DNA of 64,000 bases from Tricholoma matsutake (taxonomy: Eukaryota > Basidiomycota > Agaricomycetes > Agaricales > Tricholomataceae), in contig AP026539.1 in NCBI GenBank assembly GCA_026075535.2, positions 10,044,001-10,108,000 of the forward strand, written 5' to 3'. Each line of letters begins with the position of its first letter. Within the stretch, counting starts at the first letter, position 1. The notes beneath the pieces are model-generated. The model had not been told where the DNA came from. It did not search any database and saw only the letters and a program-made list of their open reading frames with translations. The position numbers were made by a program, and so were the translations under genes. Shown here in pieces: positions 49,701-60,975 of the stretch.

Positions 49701-52700
49701 CATCCGGAGGATATCCTGCGGTCTGCATCAATTCTGTATCAGTAAACGGCATAACCAGTGAATTGCAGACAACAAAACATACAGTGGCCGGACCTGTGTA
49801 TCACACAACAGGACCTGCAACTTCGTCTTGATCTTCGCTAGAACTCCATCCTTTTTATCACCGGGCAGCACAGTTTTCAGCCATTCTCCCCACAGCTCCT
49901 TCGCCCTTCCAACAGTAGCATGGTCCTTCGAAGAAGGGTCAAATTCCGGTAGTAAATACGCTAGGACAAACATATCTGGGACTAAGCCGTCGAAATCCTT
50001 AGGAGGCAATATGCGCGGCGGATGCTGCACCAATGCCGTAATGACCTCCAGTACAGGCCCAAACGTCCCTAGTGATACCTCGGCCTCGAGATCGCTCAGC
50101 GCAAGGTACACTTGGAGGGTGAAGCTCGCTATCACTCTGTCGATCATCTCAGAGTACCCACTTTCGGACAGGAAATAATCTAAATCGCAGAGCATAGACT
50201 CAACAATCACAGAAAGAGAGGAATTGAGAAATAGGTACCTGGCACCTCCAGCACCTGCTTCACAAACGCCAGACGCTTCGCATCCGATGTAAGTGCCACC
50301 TCGAGCAAACCTCCAACAAGCGCATCCAGTCCGACCGTGCTTGGCCTAAGATACGAATGAAGAACAGCCCCCTGGGCAGCATCCAAGAGAGGCTGAATAG
50401 CATGTTCAGCTTTATCTGGATGCTCGGCCATACCGGTCAGCAACACATGCCACACCCGCCCGCACTGCGCCTCGTGTTTTCTGTGAATGAGGTATGCTAG
50501 GAGGAGAGAAGGAGACACGGTCAAGAGAAGGAAGCCGTGTTCCACTACCGTCTCGTCCAGTTGCTATTTTCGAGCATCAGCTTAACAAAATGGACAGAAC
50601 GAATCGTAAGACCTACACGGGAGAACTCTACGTCATCAAACAGCCCTTCTCTAAACTGTTCAAACATATGCACCAGCAACGATATACCACCCTTATCTCT
50701 CTTCTCTAGGTGATCCACCTGTTCTTCCCCCTCCTTGCTGTCAATCTCTCCCAACTTACGCGTCAAACTCGCCGCGCAATCCCTCCCCGCCGCAACCAGA
50801 ACCTCCGCGGTCAGTGCTGCCACTGTCTCTCTCGGTCCCTCCATATGCTTAAATCGAACCTGGAAGGCCTTCAAGAACACCGCTACGAGCCCAGGGCTGG
50901 TCTCCGTCGAACAACTTATAGCCAGCGCGAGGGTGTCCCAAGCTGCACCGAAAAGATCTAAGCACAAGTCCAAAAAGAAAATGTGAATGGATCTAGAATT
51001 CGCCTATTTGTTTTGCAAAGGAAGAATATATGAGACGTACCTTTATCGACCTCATACAACGCCACAAGTGTTTGTCCAACAAGCCTTGCAGCCGCCCGCT
51101 GCTCGACCCTTAACCCCACGGTCTTCGAGCTCGCTGCCAGTGCATTCCACACCTTCCCCATTTGTTCCTGCACAAGGTTTCGCACCCCGTCATGTACCGC
51201 CGGCTTCATCCCCGGTTCCTCTTTCTGCACCTCCCCACGTCGTCCTTCTTCAACAACGTCCGGTCTAAGCACCAGCACCGCGTGTCCCTTCCCACCACGC
51301 ACGCGCTTGACAAGGAATACCAAGCACTCCAGCAGGGCAGAAAGGAACGCGGCAGAGGTAGCGGATCGATGTGTTGGCAAGCCCGAGAGCACACGCGTGT
51401 CGAGGACTTTCCAAAATGCGTTGAAGAGGTGCGTGAGTGGCGTCGAAGTATATGTTGTTGACGTTGACATCGTGGCTTCCATTGGAAGTGGAGGCAAGGA
51501 GGATAGAATCTACAATGGCTGCCACATTAGTTCTCAGAACGCTAGGGAATATAAGACGAGAAAACGTACAGAAGACGGGATGGTAGACACGAAAACTACG
51601 ACAGCAGGATACCCCTGCAGTGGAGCTCCCGCACACCCCGACTCGAGGAAGCCCAAGAACTCCTGATAGGCACGCGACGGACGCGTTATGTTAACTCCTT
51701 CCGACAGGGACTTCTTCACATCGTCCTCCATATCACTCCCATCCCCATCCTCATCCGACTCATCGCCCTGAGTTTCATCCGCATTACTGTCCAGGGTCCT
51801 ATCTAGCTCCCAAGCGTTCGGAAACTCTGGACAAAAACTCAATAAATCATGATCCTGAGGAACAAAGTCAGGGCTATCCACCTTTCAAAAACAACAAAAG
51901 CGGTTCCCACATCACCGCCTGTACTGTCGCATCACTCTCCACCCATGCCGACGTCAAAATTGCCATACTCAACACTGGGACAATCGACTCCAGGTGTTCT
52001 TTCAATCCTACCAATGTCATATTAGAATAAATGACGAGATACGAAGAAGGAAAGAACCTTTCGAGGTCTTGAGCAGAGTCCCTACAAGCGCCCATGCAGC
52101 CTTCCTCACACCCGGCTGAGCGAACCCAAAACTCTCTCCATCCCATGAGTTTGCAGAAGGATACTGCGCAGCATGATGCAACGAGCTCCATAGAAGGGGA
52201 TTCTTGAGGAAATTGAGCATGTCGGACGAAATAGCTGTAGAAGTCTCTGAAGAAAACCCTATTAGACTAACCGACGGATAAGGATGCGATGAACAAGAAG
52301 ATACCTGAGATCCACCGAAGAGCGCCAAAGGCCCCCACTCTCAACCTAGCTCTCCGATCTTCCTCGTTCTCTTCCATGTCCTCTGCTTTCGCCCGCACCA
52401 CCTGATCAAATTCCCCTCTGTCCTCTCTCCTCAAGCCGTTAGAGCCCTTCTTTTGGGATGGCGTAGACACTGCAGGCGGTTGTGCCGGATTCAAGTACGC
52501 ATGCACGGCACCGGGATCCAAGATGGCTCGTTGAGTGAATGTACCAAGTGGTGATAGCAGATGATCATTTAGTGAGGAATTGTGGATAATAGAAATGGTA
52601 CTAGTCCAAGATTTCAGAGCCGTAGATGCGACCAAGCGATCGATGTCGTGTGCGGCCATGCACCATGTCCCGAGGATGGCTTCCAGCTGCGAAGCGGACG

Positions 52701-53294
52701 CCATCTCACTGAGAGACAAAAGTATCTGGTCACGAATTGTTGGGATCTGAAGTAGCGATGCATGGATTCCTGCTGTAAGGAGCCGCACTCGTCGTGAATG
52801 ATGCAAAAAGAGCGCCGAAACATGGTGTAGCTGGACAGCACCATGTTAGTAAACTAGAACTTAAATATGCAAAAGCAACGCACCCACACTGGCAACATAT
52901 CGACTAATACATAAACGACCACGCCATCCTCACCCTCTCCTATACACTTCTCCACCCAGCCCGCCTGCAACTCCTCCAATGCACGCACCTTCGTCACTTG
53001 CGCCCTCTTACTCAGATTCCTCAGAACAATGAGTAGCTCCGGTGGAAGCTTATGCATCAAGCCTGTTGTCTCCAGTGGATCAGGTTGCACCGGCGCAGGC
53101 TTCACAGGCGGAATATAAACCTTCACGCGCGGTTCCTTCACGTTCTTCTTCTGGCCGCGCTCCTTCTTCGTGGCCTTTTTCTCTTTCTGAATGGGTCCTG
53201 AATCATCTGCCACCTGAGCAGGGCCTGCTGCTCGCTTTGCATGTTTCTTGCGGGTGCCAGATGTCGCTGATGACTTCGTATTGCCTTTCGCCAT
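46730..53294 (-). CDS. LTN1: E3 ubiquitin-protein ligase Listerin
   Basis: The product starts at ATG 53294 with a Lys-rich tail, then VKVYIPPVKPAPVQPDPL, LPPELLIVLRNLSKRAQVTK and RALEELQAGWVEK, the Listerin N-terminal signature. Many exons of helical (HEAT-like) sequence follow; the first splices are clear (exons 53294-52884, 52830-52305, 52246-52058). Near the end come an RWD-like stretch (IPSDWPLHKIEIKDLKRVGV, about 47250-47190), NGRIVDGLSLFKKNV and, over two introns, a full RING: CAIC, then CRTCKNRFHAGC (46870-46840) and, across the last intron, CPLC (about 46745), with TAG at 46730. Listerin is the cytosolic E3 that binds stalled 60S subunits with NEMF/Rqc2 and ubiquitinates nascent chains in ribosome-associated quality control. 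I see no disabling break. Confidence 0.92.
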
Positions 53295-53759
53295 GATGAC
53301 TCAGATTAAGTGATGATAGAACGATTCAGAATGAGTTATAGAACCGACTTTACGCTGTGGTCGACGTCCGACGTGCGATCCAGCTGAAGACGAAGAAATG
53401 AAAAGCACTTGACCAAATCGATCGCAACACGTGATCTACGAGTCAAGACTTTTGCGCATCATGGCACTTCATCCGACTCGGAATGAGTTGGATTGGCGTT
53501 TGAAATTTGAAACCTCGATGTCTTCGTGAGTGCTGTCTTCTAGTGCTATGATCAGAGCAGTTGCAACTTACATTGCTTGCAATGTCGCTCGATGGATATA
53601 AAGTTGAGATAAAGTTGAGATAAAGAGCGCTTAATAACGCTCTGTTCAGTTCCATCTGATTGCGATACTTCCTAGCATACTAACGCTAAACATGCTTAAC
53701 GCATATCCCCACAATCTTCCAGTCGTTTGGACATCTGGAATGAACGCGATCGGTGGGAA

Positions 53760-54350
53760 TCATAATAGGGATATCAATGATGTCGTGTTCAACTTCTCCG
53801 ATCGATCAACTTCAATTCCTTGCATGTCAGTGTATGGACGGGTTAACCTAGACTCGTAACCACTCCCTCGTATATACCGTATGAGAATACCATTGCTAGG
53901 CGGCGAGAATGGGAAAAAGCGTTGCCCTAATGCTTTGATCTCTTCCACGGGCTTCCCTGGCGCGTCTGTGATGTTTTGGTATGGAATGTATTTGGAGGCA
54001 ATCATCTCGTCGATAAACGCAGCGTCTTTATCCGACATCTTTGGCAATGGCTTTAACATCCCAAAGATAGGTAGCATATCACTGGAATTAACGGATTTGT
54101 TGTCATCGGATAGTGAGAACGAGAAAGAACCATTTGCAGGTATGGTGAGATTGAGTTTTACAAGTGATCGTGAATCGTGCGAGGCAACATGACCGTTCAA
54201 GTTCAGGTAAGTAGGATGTTGATTGTCAACAATCAGGCGGCTCGAGTCCTTGGTCAACCCGCCACGGATTGCATCGAGGGACTCGCCATCGCTGAACCAC
54301 AGCTTGGCCCCTATGGTGTTGTCTACTTTTGATGAAGCCTGCGTTGTCAT
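53760..54350 (-). CDS. Hypothetical protein
   Basis: A 196-codon frame begins at ATG 54350 (MTTQASSKVDNTIGAKLWF) and ends just downstream of SEKLNTTSLISLL. It reads as a soluble mixed protein with a Ser/Asp-rich middle (NGSFSFSLSDDNKSVNSSDM). There is no signal peptide, membrane segment or known domain. It lies about 470 bp beyond the LTN1 start codon and on the same strand. It could be the only exon or the last exon of a longer gene reaching into 54.4-55.0 kb. Function unknown. Confidence 0.45.
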   Translation of the reverse strand: MTTQASSKVDNTIGAKLWFSDGESLDAIRGGLTKDSSRLIVDNQHPTYLNLNGHVASHDSRSLVKLNLTIPANGSFSFSLSDDNKSVNSSDMLPIFGMLKPLPKMSDKDAAFIDEMIASKYIPYQNITDAPGKPVEEIKALGQRFFPFSPPSNGILIRYIRGSGYESRLTRPYTDMQGIEVDRSEKLNTTSLISLL

Positions 54351-54973
54351 TGCAAGATGTTCAGACTCAGCTCCTCGCAGTCGATGCTCAACTGCACCAC
54401 TTCAGCGATGTACAAAACCGACTGCTCAGTGCCGCCATCACCGCAATGCCTCGCACAACCGTCCTTTATTCCCCTCAGTTGTTCAGCGGACAGATCGACA
54501 TTTCCAACCTCAGCTTTGATCACTTTGATATGCAGATGCTAGAGTGTCCCCTCAATTATGGGCCGGAGCCGCTCGTTATGGCTTTCACGACGGCAATGGA
54601 GACCTTCAAGCCGGGTAGCATCATCACTAACAAGATGGTCTGGAGCTTTGCGGATTCTCTCCACATAGCGAAGCATTATCACAACGGCCTCATCTTGATT
54701 GCCGACCCTCTCGACAATGAATCGTAGGTTTGGGGTGCGGCAAGCTATCACACCACTTTCAAATGATCCCGAGAAGAATGAGTACACCTTTGCTCCAGGG
54801 ACGTCCTTCCTTGTGCAGTCATTAAAACAAGGAGAGGTTGGAGGGTGGTTCAGTTTCTGACTCTGACATTGCGTGGTGCTGGTTCCGTTCGCGAGCGGGC
54901 AGCCACGCTGCCTCGGCCTCCACTCAATATGCCCCGTAACAGTGGTCCCACATTCAATCACTATATCGCACAT
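54329..54973. other. Ambiguous coding segment, opposing open frames
   Basis: A plus frame (54329-54727, with FDMQMLECPLNYGPEPLVMA and FADSLHIAKHYHNGLILIAD) and a minus frame (54973-54539, with PNLRFIVERVGNQDEAVVIM) overlap. Neither shows a known domain. The minus ATG at 54973 would place it head-to-tail with the 53760-54350 gene. I cannot decide which strand is coding. Confidence 0.25.
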
Positions 54974-55350
54974 AAGACTAACGGAAGATGATGTCGTTGC
55001 GTCGAGGAGGCTGAAAGTTAAGCTACGATCTCACTGGTAAGTGGATCTATATACCCTCAGGAGTCAGCAGGACAAGACTGCACAGTGATAGAATGTGAAA
55101 TCTGCAAAAGGTACTCCACCAGACGGGCACGATAACTTGAAGCTTGTATTGATCCAAAGACTTGGATGGATATATAGTGACTCGGACTTTGCTTTTTGCT
55201 CGTTGTAGCATTTTCTTTTGCCAGTGATATTATTTTTGTGCAGAAGGACTTGTGTTCCATAAGAAGTAGAAACGTAAGTAATGTGTCCCAAGTGTAACCT
55301 TAAAGTAATATCTTTCCCTCGTGTTCGACAAAACCTAAATGGTGGCAGCT

Positions 55351-57675
55351 CTACGATTGGGGCCTCATACTTTCAAGTCTGAAAGTATCATGCTCTTTCG
55401 CCATTCGACCACCTCTCTTGACGTCAGGATGCCAGTTAATGCTGTTGGCCGGGTCACGAAAGTCGTTCAGCGAGACTGTGTAGGTGTCCTCTTCATGCAT
55501 TCTGCACCAATCGAAATCGATAAGCAGGACTCGCTCGTCTTTGTTGATCATGATGTTTGGGTGACGAAGATCAGCAAAGACGATATTTTTCGCATGCAGG
55601 ATTCCTAGGGCCTCCTCAACCTTGGTTGCCATACTGCTGATGAGCAGTTTTTCCATCAACGTATCCCATGACAACCATTATCAATCCAGCGAGGTCAGGC
55701 GAATTAGGATCCTCATCCGAACAGTAAAGAAGTTCAGGAGCACGGCCCGCGGTTGCAAGGAGGCGGTGTGCATTAGGGTTATATCTTCGAACAAATTTGA
55801 CGACAATCTTTCGACGAGACTCTCGTCCGTTTTTGGTTTCAGTGGTGGCTAGGAATATCGCCTTAGAGGGACTTTCCGAGATTTTCTCCGTGAGGTAGGC
55901 CTTGTACGAGAATTTGACAATCTGCTCTCCCACAGTATACTGCCGAATAAAGGGGAAGAAACGCTGAGAATCTTGTGAATCACGGAAGGATAACTTTTTG
56001 TAAAAATCTTCCAATTCCGCTATCCCTCTGCCAAGGGCTGCCAGAACTCGTGTTACCGTCTTGAGTTTGTCGTCATCGTAGGGATGACCACCGATCCAGA
56101 TGAAGTCTGTCAACTCCTGGACGACCACGTGGTCAACGAAGACCGCTCCGAGGATACACATCCAAGGACCGGCGATAGCAATTAAGAAAGTCGGGCAACA
56201 ACAACGATCGCGGATTGGCTTCATCTACAAACCGTGTAAGATAAGAACTACGTTGCGGAATGGCAGGGTTGGCGTACATTCTCTCTCGCGTAATATAAAC
56301 GATAGCCCATACAACACTGGTGACATGGGTCGCACCCCCCGGTCCCGACTTCGTTCTTGACCTCTTTGAGAGCCGCCAAAGCGTAAAGGTTTCCACATAG
56401 CACTCGACAGGCGCCATCGGCCCTCATGCAGGATAGTTTTAGCGAGGGAATCGCACGGCGAAGGGCCTGGTCCAAATATACATTGGTTGCTTCTACAGCG
56501 CCGCAGAGTGGAGAAATAGAGAATATGTCGCTGAGTAATCTTCGGGCTTCAACTCGATTTCTCCAGTATCTTTGTGGGCAACACGAAGAAAATTTGCAAA
56601 CGAGGGGTGATAAAGTTGGATCGGAATGCCATGGTTCATCGAGGGACATCCATTCCATATGGGGTGTTTCTCTTGTTCGCGAAGAAATCTGTTGAGCGCA
56701 GCAGTGGATGAAGGCGAAGCAGCTGATAGCGCGCGTTGGATGACATCGTTTTGGGCTGGAAGGTCAAGGCTAAACCATGTTGAGACATCAACTTTCCAGA
56801 CGACTTACCAGTTTCCAGATGAGCAAAAGTCAACTTCTCCATCAATTCGTCAATCGGGTCAATCTTCAAGGATGGTGGTCGAGGCCACAAATCTACAATG
56901 ATAAGTTCAAACGCCAGCAAGGACAGGGCACTAGGACTCACCGACTGGTGGAAGCTTTACAACGATGTGCAGGTGCTTTCGATTGGGAGAGGATGGAAAT
57001 ACTTTGGATAATGCTTCCACAGGCAATAACGGTTCTCCACCATCAAAGTTTCTCATGATTTCTTCTAGGCTATCGTCAACGGGGATTGAAACCTTCCAGA
57101 GAACGAGGGTGTTGGCTGGAACATGGTCAAATGCAGGCTGCTTTTCCTCCTTGATCACGTCCTTGAGAGCCCCGACAGTCTTTGTCGCCTGAAGTTCAAC
57201 CAGAAAGATGTGACCGGGATCTTCGCCGAGCACCAAACAATTGAGTTGAATTGGTGGACGCTGCTCGGAAACCAAGCTTTGGTGTGTGACTGCTGAAGTA
57301 ATGAATGGTTAAAAAGACGGAAAAGGTGTAGAGCTCACCAGTAGGAGGAGCCTTTACGACTATATGGAGGTGGTCGTCCACAGGTTGGTCGGCAAAAAGT
57401 GACGACAATTTCATCCAAGGCCGCAGAGAATGTTTACCGTCGAGATTGAGCTGTTCAAGCTTCTCTTCAAGATCTTCATCAGCAATCGAAATCTTCCAGA
57501 GAACGAGGGCGCCGGCATCGACATGCTGGAATGCGACATGCTGGAATGCGATCTGCTTTTCCTTGATCGCGTCCTTGAGAGCCCTGACAGTCTTTGTCGC
57601 CTGAAGTTTAACCATAAAGATGTAACCAAGATCTTCGCCGACAATCCAACAATTGAGACTGATTGTGGTGGTCAT
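55351..57675 (-). CDS. Crinkler (CRN)-family protein with two tandem header domains and kinase-like C-terminus; probably disabled
   Basis: Exon 1 (57675-57339) encodes a ubiquitin-like CRN header: ISLNCWIVGED, VRALKDAIKEKQIAFQ, LVLWKISI and HLHIVVKAPPTG. A 49-nt intron, with a CAGCAG double acceptor, joins it in frame to exon 2 (57289-56942), a second header (IQLNCLVLGEDPGHIFLVEL, VGALKDVIKEEKQPAFDHVP, KHLHIVVKLPPVG) that has no ATG of its own. Exon 3 (56892-56809) is DLWPRPPSLKIDPIDELMEK. Exon 4 leads through FLREQEKHPIWNG, a EVKNEVGTGGCDP region and AIAGPWMCILGAVFVDHVVV to a kinase-like lobe: RRKIVVKFV, HAKNIVFADLRHPNIMI and LLIDFDWC. A frame break near 56495 and another near 55625 would truncate it. 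CRNs are modular proteins known as effectors in oomycetes; fungal copies may act in conflict or signalling. Its role here is unknown. Confidence 0.75.
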
Positions 57676-58327
57676 GATGATTATTTGTCGAACGAGTAGT
57701 TATGGAGCGTGAAGCCACATCCAAAGCTTAAAGTTAAGATAAACGGAATGGACGGCACGTGCCCAATGCGAGTTTGGTCCGCCTCCCTTGCTGCCCTCCA
57801 TGCACCATGAGCTGCAAACATGTTATGGATGCACTGACCTCAGTATATAGCAGCCCGGGATAGGCTACGTGGCTTCACAGTGGCTGGCTGAACGTCGGAC
57901 TATGGAGATCGGTTTCGTTCGAGGCTTGATAGCCTCATGTCCACCATGTTCACCTTGCCAAGTATCCGCTGACTGCCTCCTCTCTTCTTCCCACTATCCC
58001 CCGGTTTCAGCGCACGATGTCTACCGTCATCGAAAGGCCCTGCCGACTAGCCTTTACTCCTACCACCATCACGCTGTCTGATCCCACGATTCCCTCTCCA
58101 CTTATACCCAATGTCTCTTCTTTGCCCACTCCTCATGCCAAGGTCCTGGCTCCCCATCTCTCCTCCACCATCAGAGCGGGGGCGACCCCAGTCAACACCG
58201 ATACATGTCCCTCACAAAGTTCCAATATTAGCACCCTCACCCACAGACAGAGAGTGTGATTGCGTCACCCTGGTAGCTGACGTGGCCGTTGATGCACACG
58301 CGATGGACAACACATACCCCTCCTCTT
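57676..58327. other. Spacer upstream of the CRN gene
   Basis: About 650 bp without a convincing gene. Overlapping plus-strand open frames of 60-84 codons are Ser/Thr/Pro-rich and unsupported. It should contain the promoter of the minus-strand CRN gene, whose start lies at the left edge. Confidence 0.35.
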
Positions 58328-58627
58328 TCACGGATACCTCGTTACATATATTATGTAATCTGTAATGTCTTCATAGAGGAAAGTCTCACCCTCAATAATG
58401 CCTTGGGTACATGGCTCCTTGATGAACTCACCATCTATGATGTGACGCCATGCTGGAAACAGGTGATCCTTTTCAATACCTGAATATCCACGATCATCGT
58501 ACAGATGAACATGCTCCATTGAGCTCTGTACGAGCCATGACAGAGCACCTCTTCCACTTTTATAACCCTTGTCGAACACTTCTTGTTCACAGTTTAGTGC
58601 TAGCTGGACAGTGTGAAGGGCCCACAC
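58328..58627 (-). CDS. Hypothetical ORF, possible C-terminal exon of the kinase-like gene
   Basis: A 99-codon frame carries ALSWLVQSSMEHVHLYDDRG and FPAWRHIIDGEFIKEPCTQG. It follows the kinase-like remnant at 58.69-59.48 kb on the same strand after about 60 bp. No domain was recognised, and joining the two is only a suggestion. Confidence 0.25.
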   Translation of the reverse strand: MWALHTVQLALNCEQEVFDKGYKSGRGALSWLVQSSMEHVHLYDDRGYSGIEKDHLFPAWRHIIDGEFIKEPCTQGIIEGETFLYEDITDYIIYVTRYP

Positions 58628-58689
58628 AATATGAGTCTGAAGGTACCGGCAAATGGCCCACGGTTCTGCTCAGCCACTTCGATTAGGCT

Positions 58690-59475
58690 CTGACAAAATT
58701 TGGGTAATTCTTGTACTGTACATGCCTAATGCATACGTCGCCATCAATCTACATTCTAAGTAAGCTCTGCCCATCATGTCAAGTCTATTTCTGGGCGCAA
58801 TTTTTGAGGTCTCGCCAATTTTCTCATAAGCGGGACGGGCGCGATCAAGTATGAATGTGTAAAATCGATAACTCGCACCTCTCCATGAGATGTTTCATGG
58901 AGCCCAATCGCCATGCTCGACACCAGCTGCATGGAGCTTTCCTCTTAGTTCATCTGCTAGCGCGCTGGTTCAGATGATAAGAATTCACTTGTTTAAAATG
59001 TATGGAGAAAGAAATGTATACCAATGTCTGCCATTAACAAAACCACACAATTGTCTTCTGGTTCATGGAATACTCCATAGAGGGCAGGAATGAGAGTTCC
59101 CTGGAGTGAGGCAAGTGGACCATTGTACATCATTACCTCAGTTCTTGCATATTGAAGATGATCATCATCGAGCGGTATTTCTTTCCAAACAAGGTGAGGG
59201 CCGCCATCACATTTAGCAATAAATGTCTCTCCGGATACACCAGCTGCAGGGTGCGCAACGATCATAATATGTGGTGTAATGGTAGGAGGAGGTATTTCAC
59301 TGTTGCTGGCCCTCCGCTGAGGAGTACATGTCGATAACAATGTGCGATCGTCGGAGAATATATATTTTATTCTGCCATGTGATCGATATGTGATTTGTGA
59401 AGCCAATGAGCCTTTGTCAACGAAACAAAAGGGAACGTACAAAACAAAGGCCAGGTTTCCGCATCTACATCTCAT
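58690..59475 (-). pseudogene. Kinase-like (fungal protein kinase-like family) remnant
   Basis: The minus frame, with a likely start at ATG 59265 (MIVAHPAAGVSGETFIAK), has LVWKEIPLDDDHLQYARTEV, where Lys and Glu fit the N-lobe positions, and LQGTLIPALYGVFHEPEDN, a hallmark of the fungal kinase-like families. After a break near 59000 the catalytic loop appears as GVEHGDWAP followed by TGA (58895-58897) and NI, where HGDxxPRN is expected, and then RVIDFTHSYL in another frame, matching the metal-binding Asp-Phe motif. The stop, at least one frame change and the missing C-terminus indicate decay. Its nearness to the CRN gene, which also has a kinase-like lobe, suggests an accessory locus. Confidence 0.5.
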
Positions 59476-59712
59476 CTTGCTTTATCAAGCTCATATTACT
59501 TGCCCCACCACTGCTCCCACCTTTCTGATGACCTGTCCTTTCATCACCCTTATGCGTACGACTGCGTCTGCCTCGATTTACACCTCTGCCACAATCGTGA
59601 CTACCTCCTCTTCCACTGGGATGATCATCTGCTGCCTTTCATTGTCGTTTGCATCTGGCATTATTGTCCTCGTCATCTTCATCATCCTCGTTCCTCGTGA
59701 TCCCCCTGGTCA

Positions 59713-59830
59713 TCCTTGTCATCCTTGTCATCCTTGTCATCCCCCTTATGGTCCCTCTTGACATTGACATTGACATTGACATTGACATTGACATTGACAT
59801 TGACATTGACATTGACATTGACATTGACAT
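59713..59830. repeat. Microsatellites: TCATCCTTG and (TTGACA)n
   Basis: Three to four 9-bp units (TCATCCTTG) at 59713-59740 are followed by twelve perfect 6-bp units (TTGACA) at about 59758-59830. Read in frame they give Ile-Asp or Met-Ser dipeptides; open frames across them on both strands result from the repeat and are not genes. The region 59480-60200 shows no other feature. Confidence 0.85.
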
Positions 59831-60310
59831 CGTTGTCATCCGCCTCTTGGAGCTCATACTGGTTATCTTCAATTTCTCAAAGCCTCCCCACAGCCTGCAA
59901 CTCACAGTTTTCTTTAAACTGCTTATAGATGATTGTGACAAAGATAAGAAGGAGATCCTGTGGCTCATACATTCCAAAGATGTTGATGGTGCCAACGCTC
60001 AGATCGGATGAGCATCTCACAATCAATGTCTTGCTGTAGTTGGAAACACAATTATACAATGGTGATATGCTGATTAGCGAGCTGGAAGAAGTAGAGGACA
60101 TAAACGCAGAGTTGATTACAGTGGTGTGAGGAGAATGGGAATTAGGGGATGCAGAGATAAGAGGGAGCAGGCACGAGAGTGGTTGGGCATGAAGGAATCA
60201 ATTGATTACCGCATTTGGAAGTTCGATCAAGTCATCTGAATGCTACGCGGCTGGCAAGGTGTACGATCACATGATCACATCTACCCAAACAGACCACAAT
60301 TTGAATTTCA

Positions 60311-60480
60311 CATATCTATGCCTGGCTCCCAAGATGAGACAAGGAAGGGGAGGAGAGAGAGACGCTGGGAGAGATCGTGGGGCTCAGGTCTTGAAGGCAC
60401 GAGTCTGTGTGATTTGCGAGCAAATAAATGTATTTGGTCACCCAAGCTCTTTCACACGGACTCCGTGTTGGGAGGCTGAA
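60311..60480 (+). repeat. Direct repeat copy A downstream of the DIRS element
   Basis: Matches 60811-60975 in the same orientation at high identity, from ATCTATGCCTGGCTCCCAAG to TGTTGGGAGGC. Copy A keeps CpG where copy B has TG or CA (GACGCTG, CACGAGT, ACACGGACTCCGTGTT). It may be part of the split direct or terminal repeats that DIRS-like elements carry. Confidence 0.8.
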
Positions 60481-60810
60481 CTCAAGCTGGCACAGGCGAA
60501 TGTACATACATGAGTATAGTGCCAAAGAAAAAGAATAAGAAAAAGAAAAAGAAAACAGAAAAGAGGGGTAAGGGATATGAGGGGTGGGAGAAAGAAGAAA
60601 TCTCAAGTCCTTTGGACTAACAAGCTCTATGTGAGTAATGGGGAAAGAAGCAGGACACGGAAATGAGACATGGGAGAGAATCTAAATAGGCGTATCATGA
60701 AAGAGATGTATCGAAGAGACCATGAAAGAGATGTATGAAAGGAAAAATGGAGATCAGATAAGATTGGTCGCTTACATAGACCTTGGTCAAATGTTTTTGA
60801 CCTGTTCATC

Positions 60811-60975
60811 TATGCCTGGCTCCCAAGATGAGACAAGGAAGGGGAGGAGGGAGAGATGCTGGGAGAGATCGTGGGGCTCAGGTCTTGAAGGCATGAGTGT
60901 GTGATTTGCGAGCAAATAAATGTATTTGGTTGCCCAAGCTCTTTCACATGGACTCCATGTTGGGAGGCCAAACTC
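60811..60975 (+). repeat. Direct repeat copy B
   Basis: Second copy of 60311-60480, directly next to the tyrosine-recombinase end. Its CpG sites are lost (GATGCTG, CATGAGT, ACATGGACTCCATGTT). The 330 bp between the copies has AAGAAAAAG-type purine runs and no gene. Confidence 0.8.

Noticed and set aside
59639..60011. Overlapping frames with Met-Ser or Ile-Asp repeats
   Set aside because: Pure translation of the TTGACA hexamer array on either strand.
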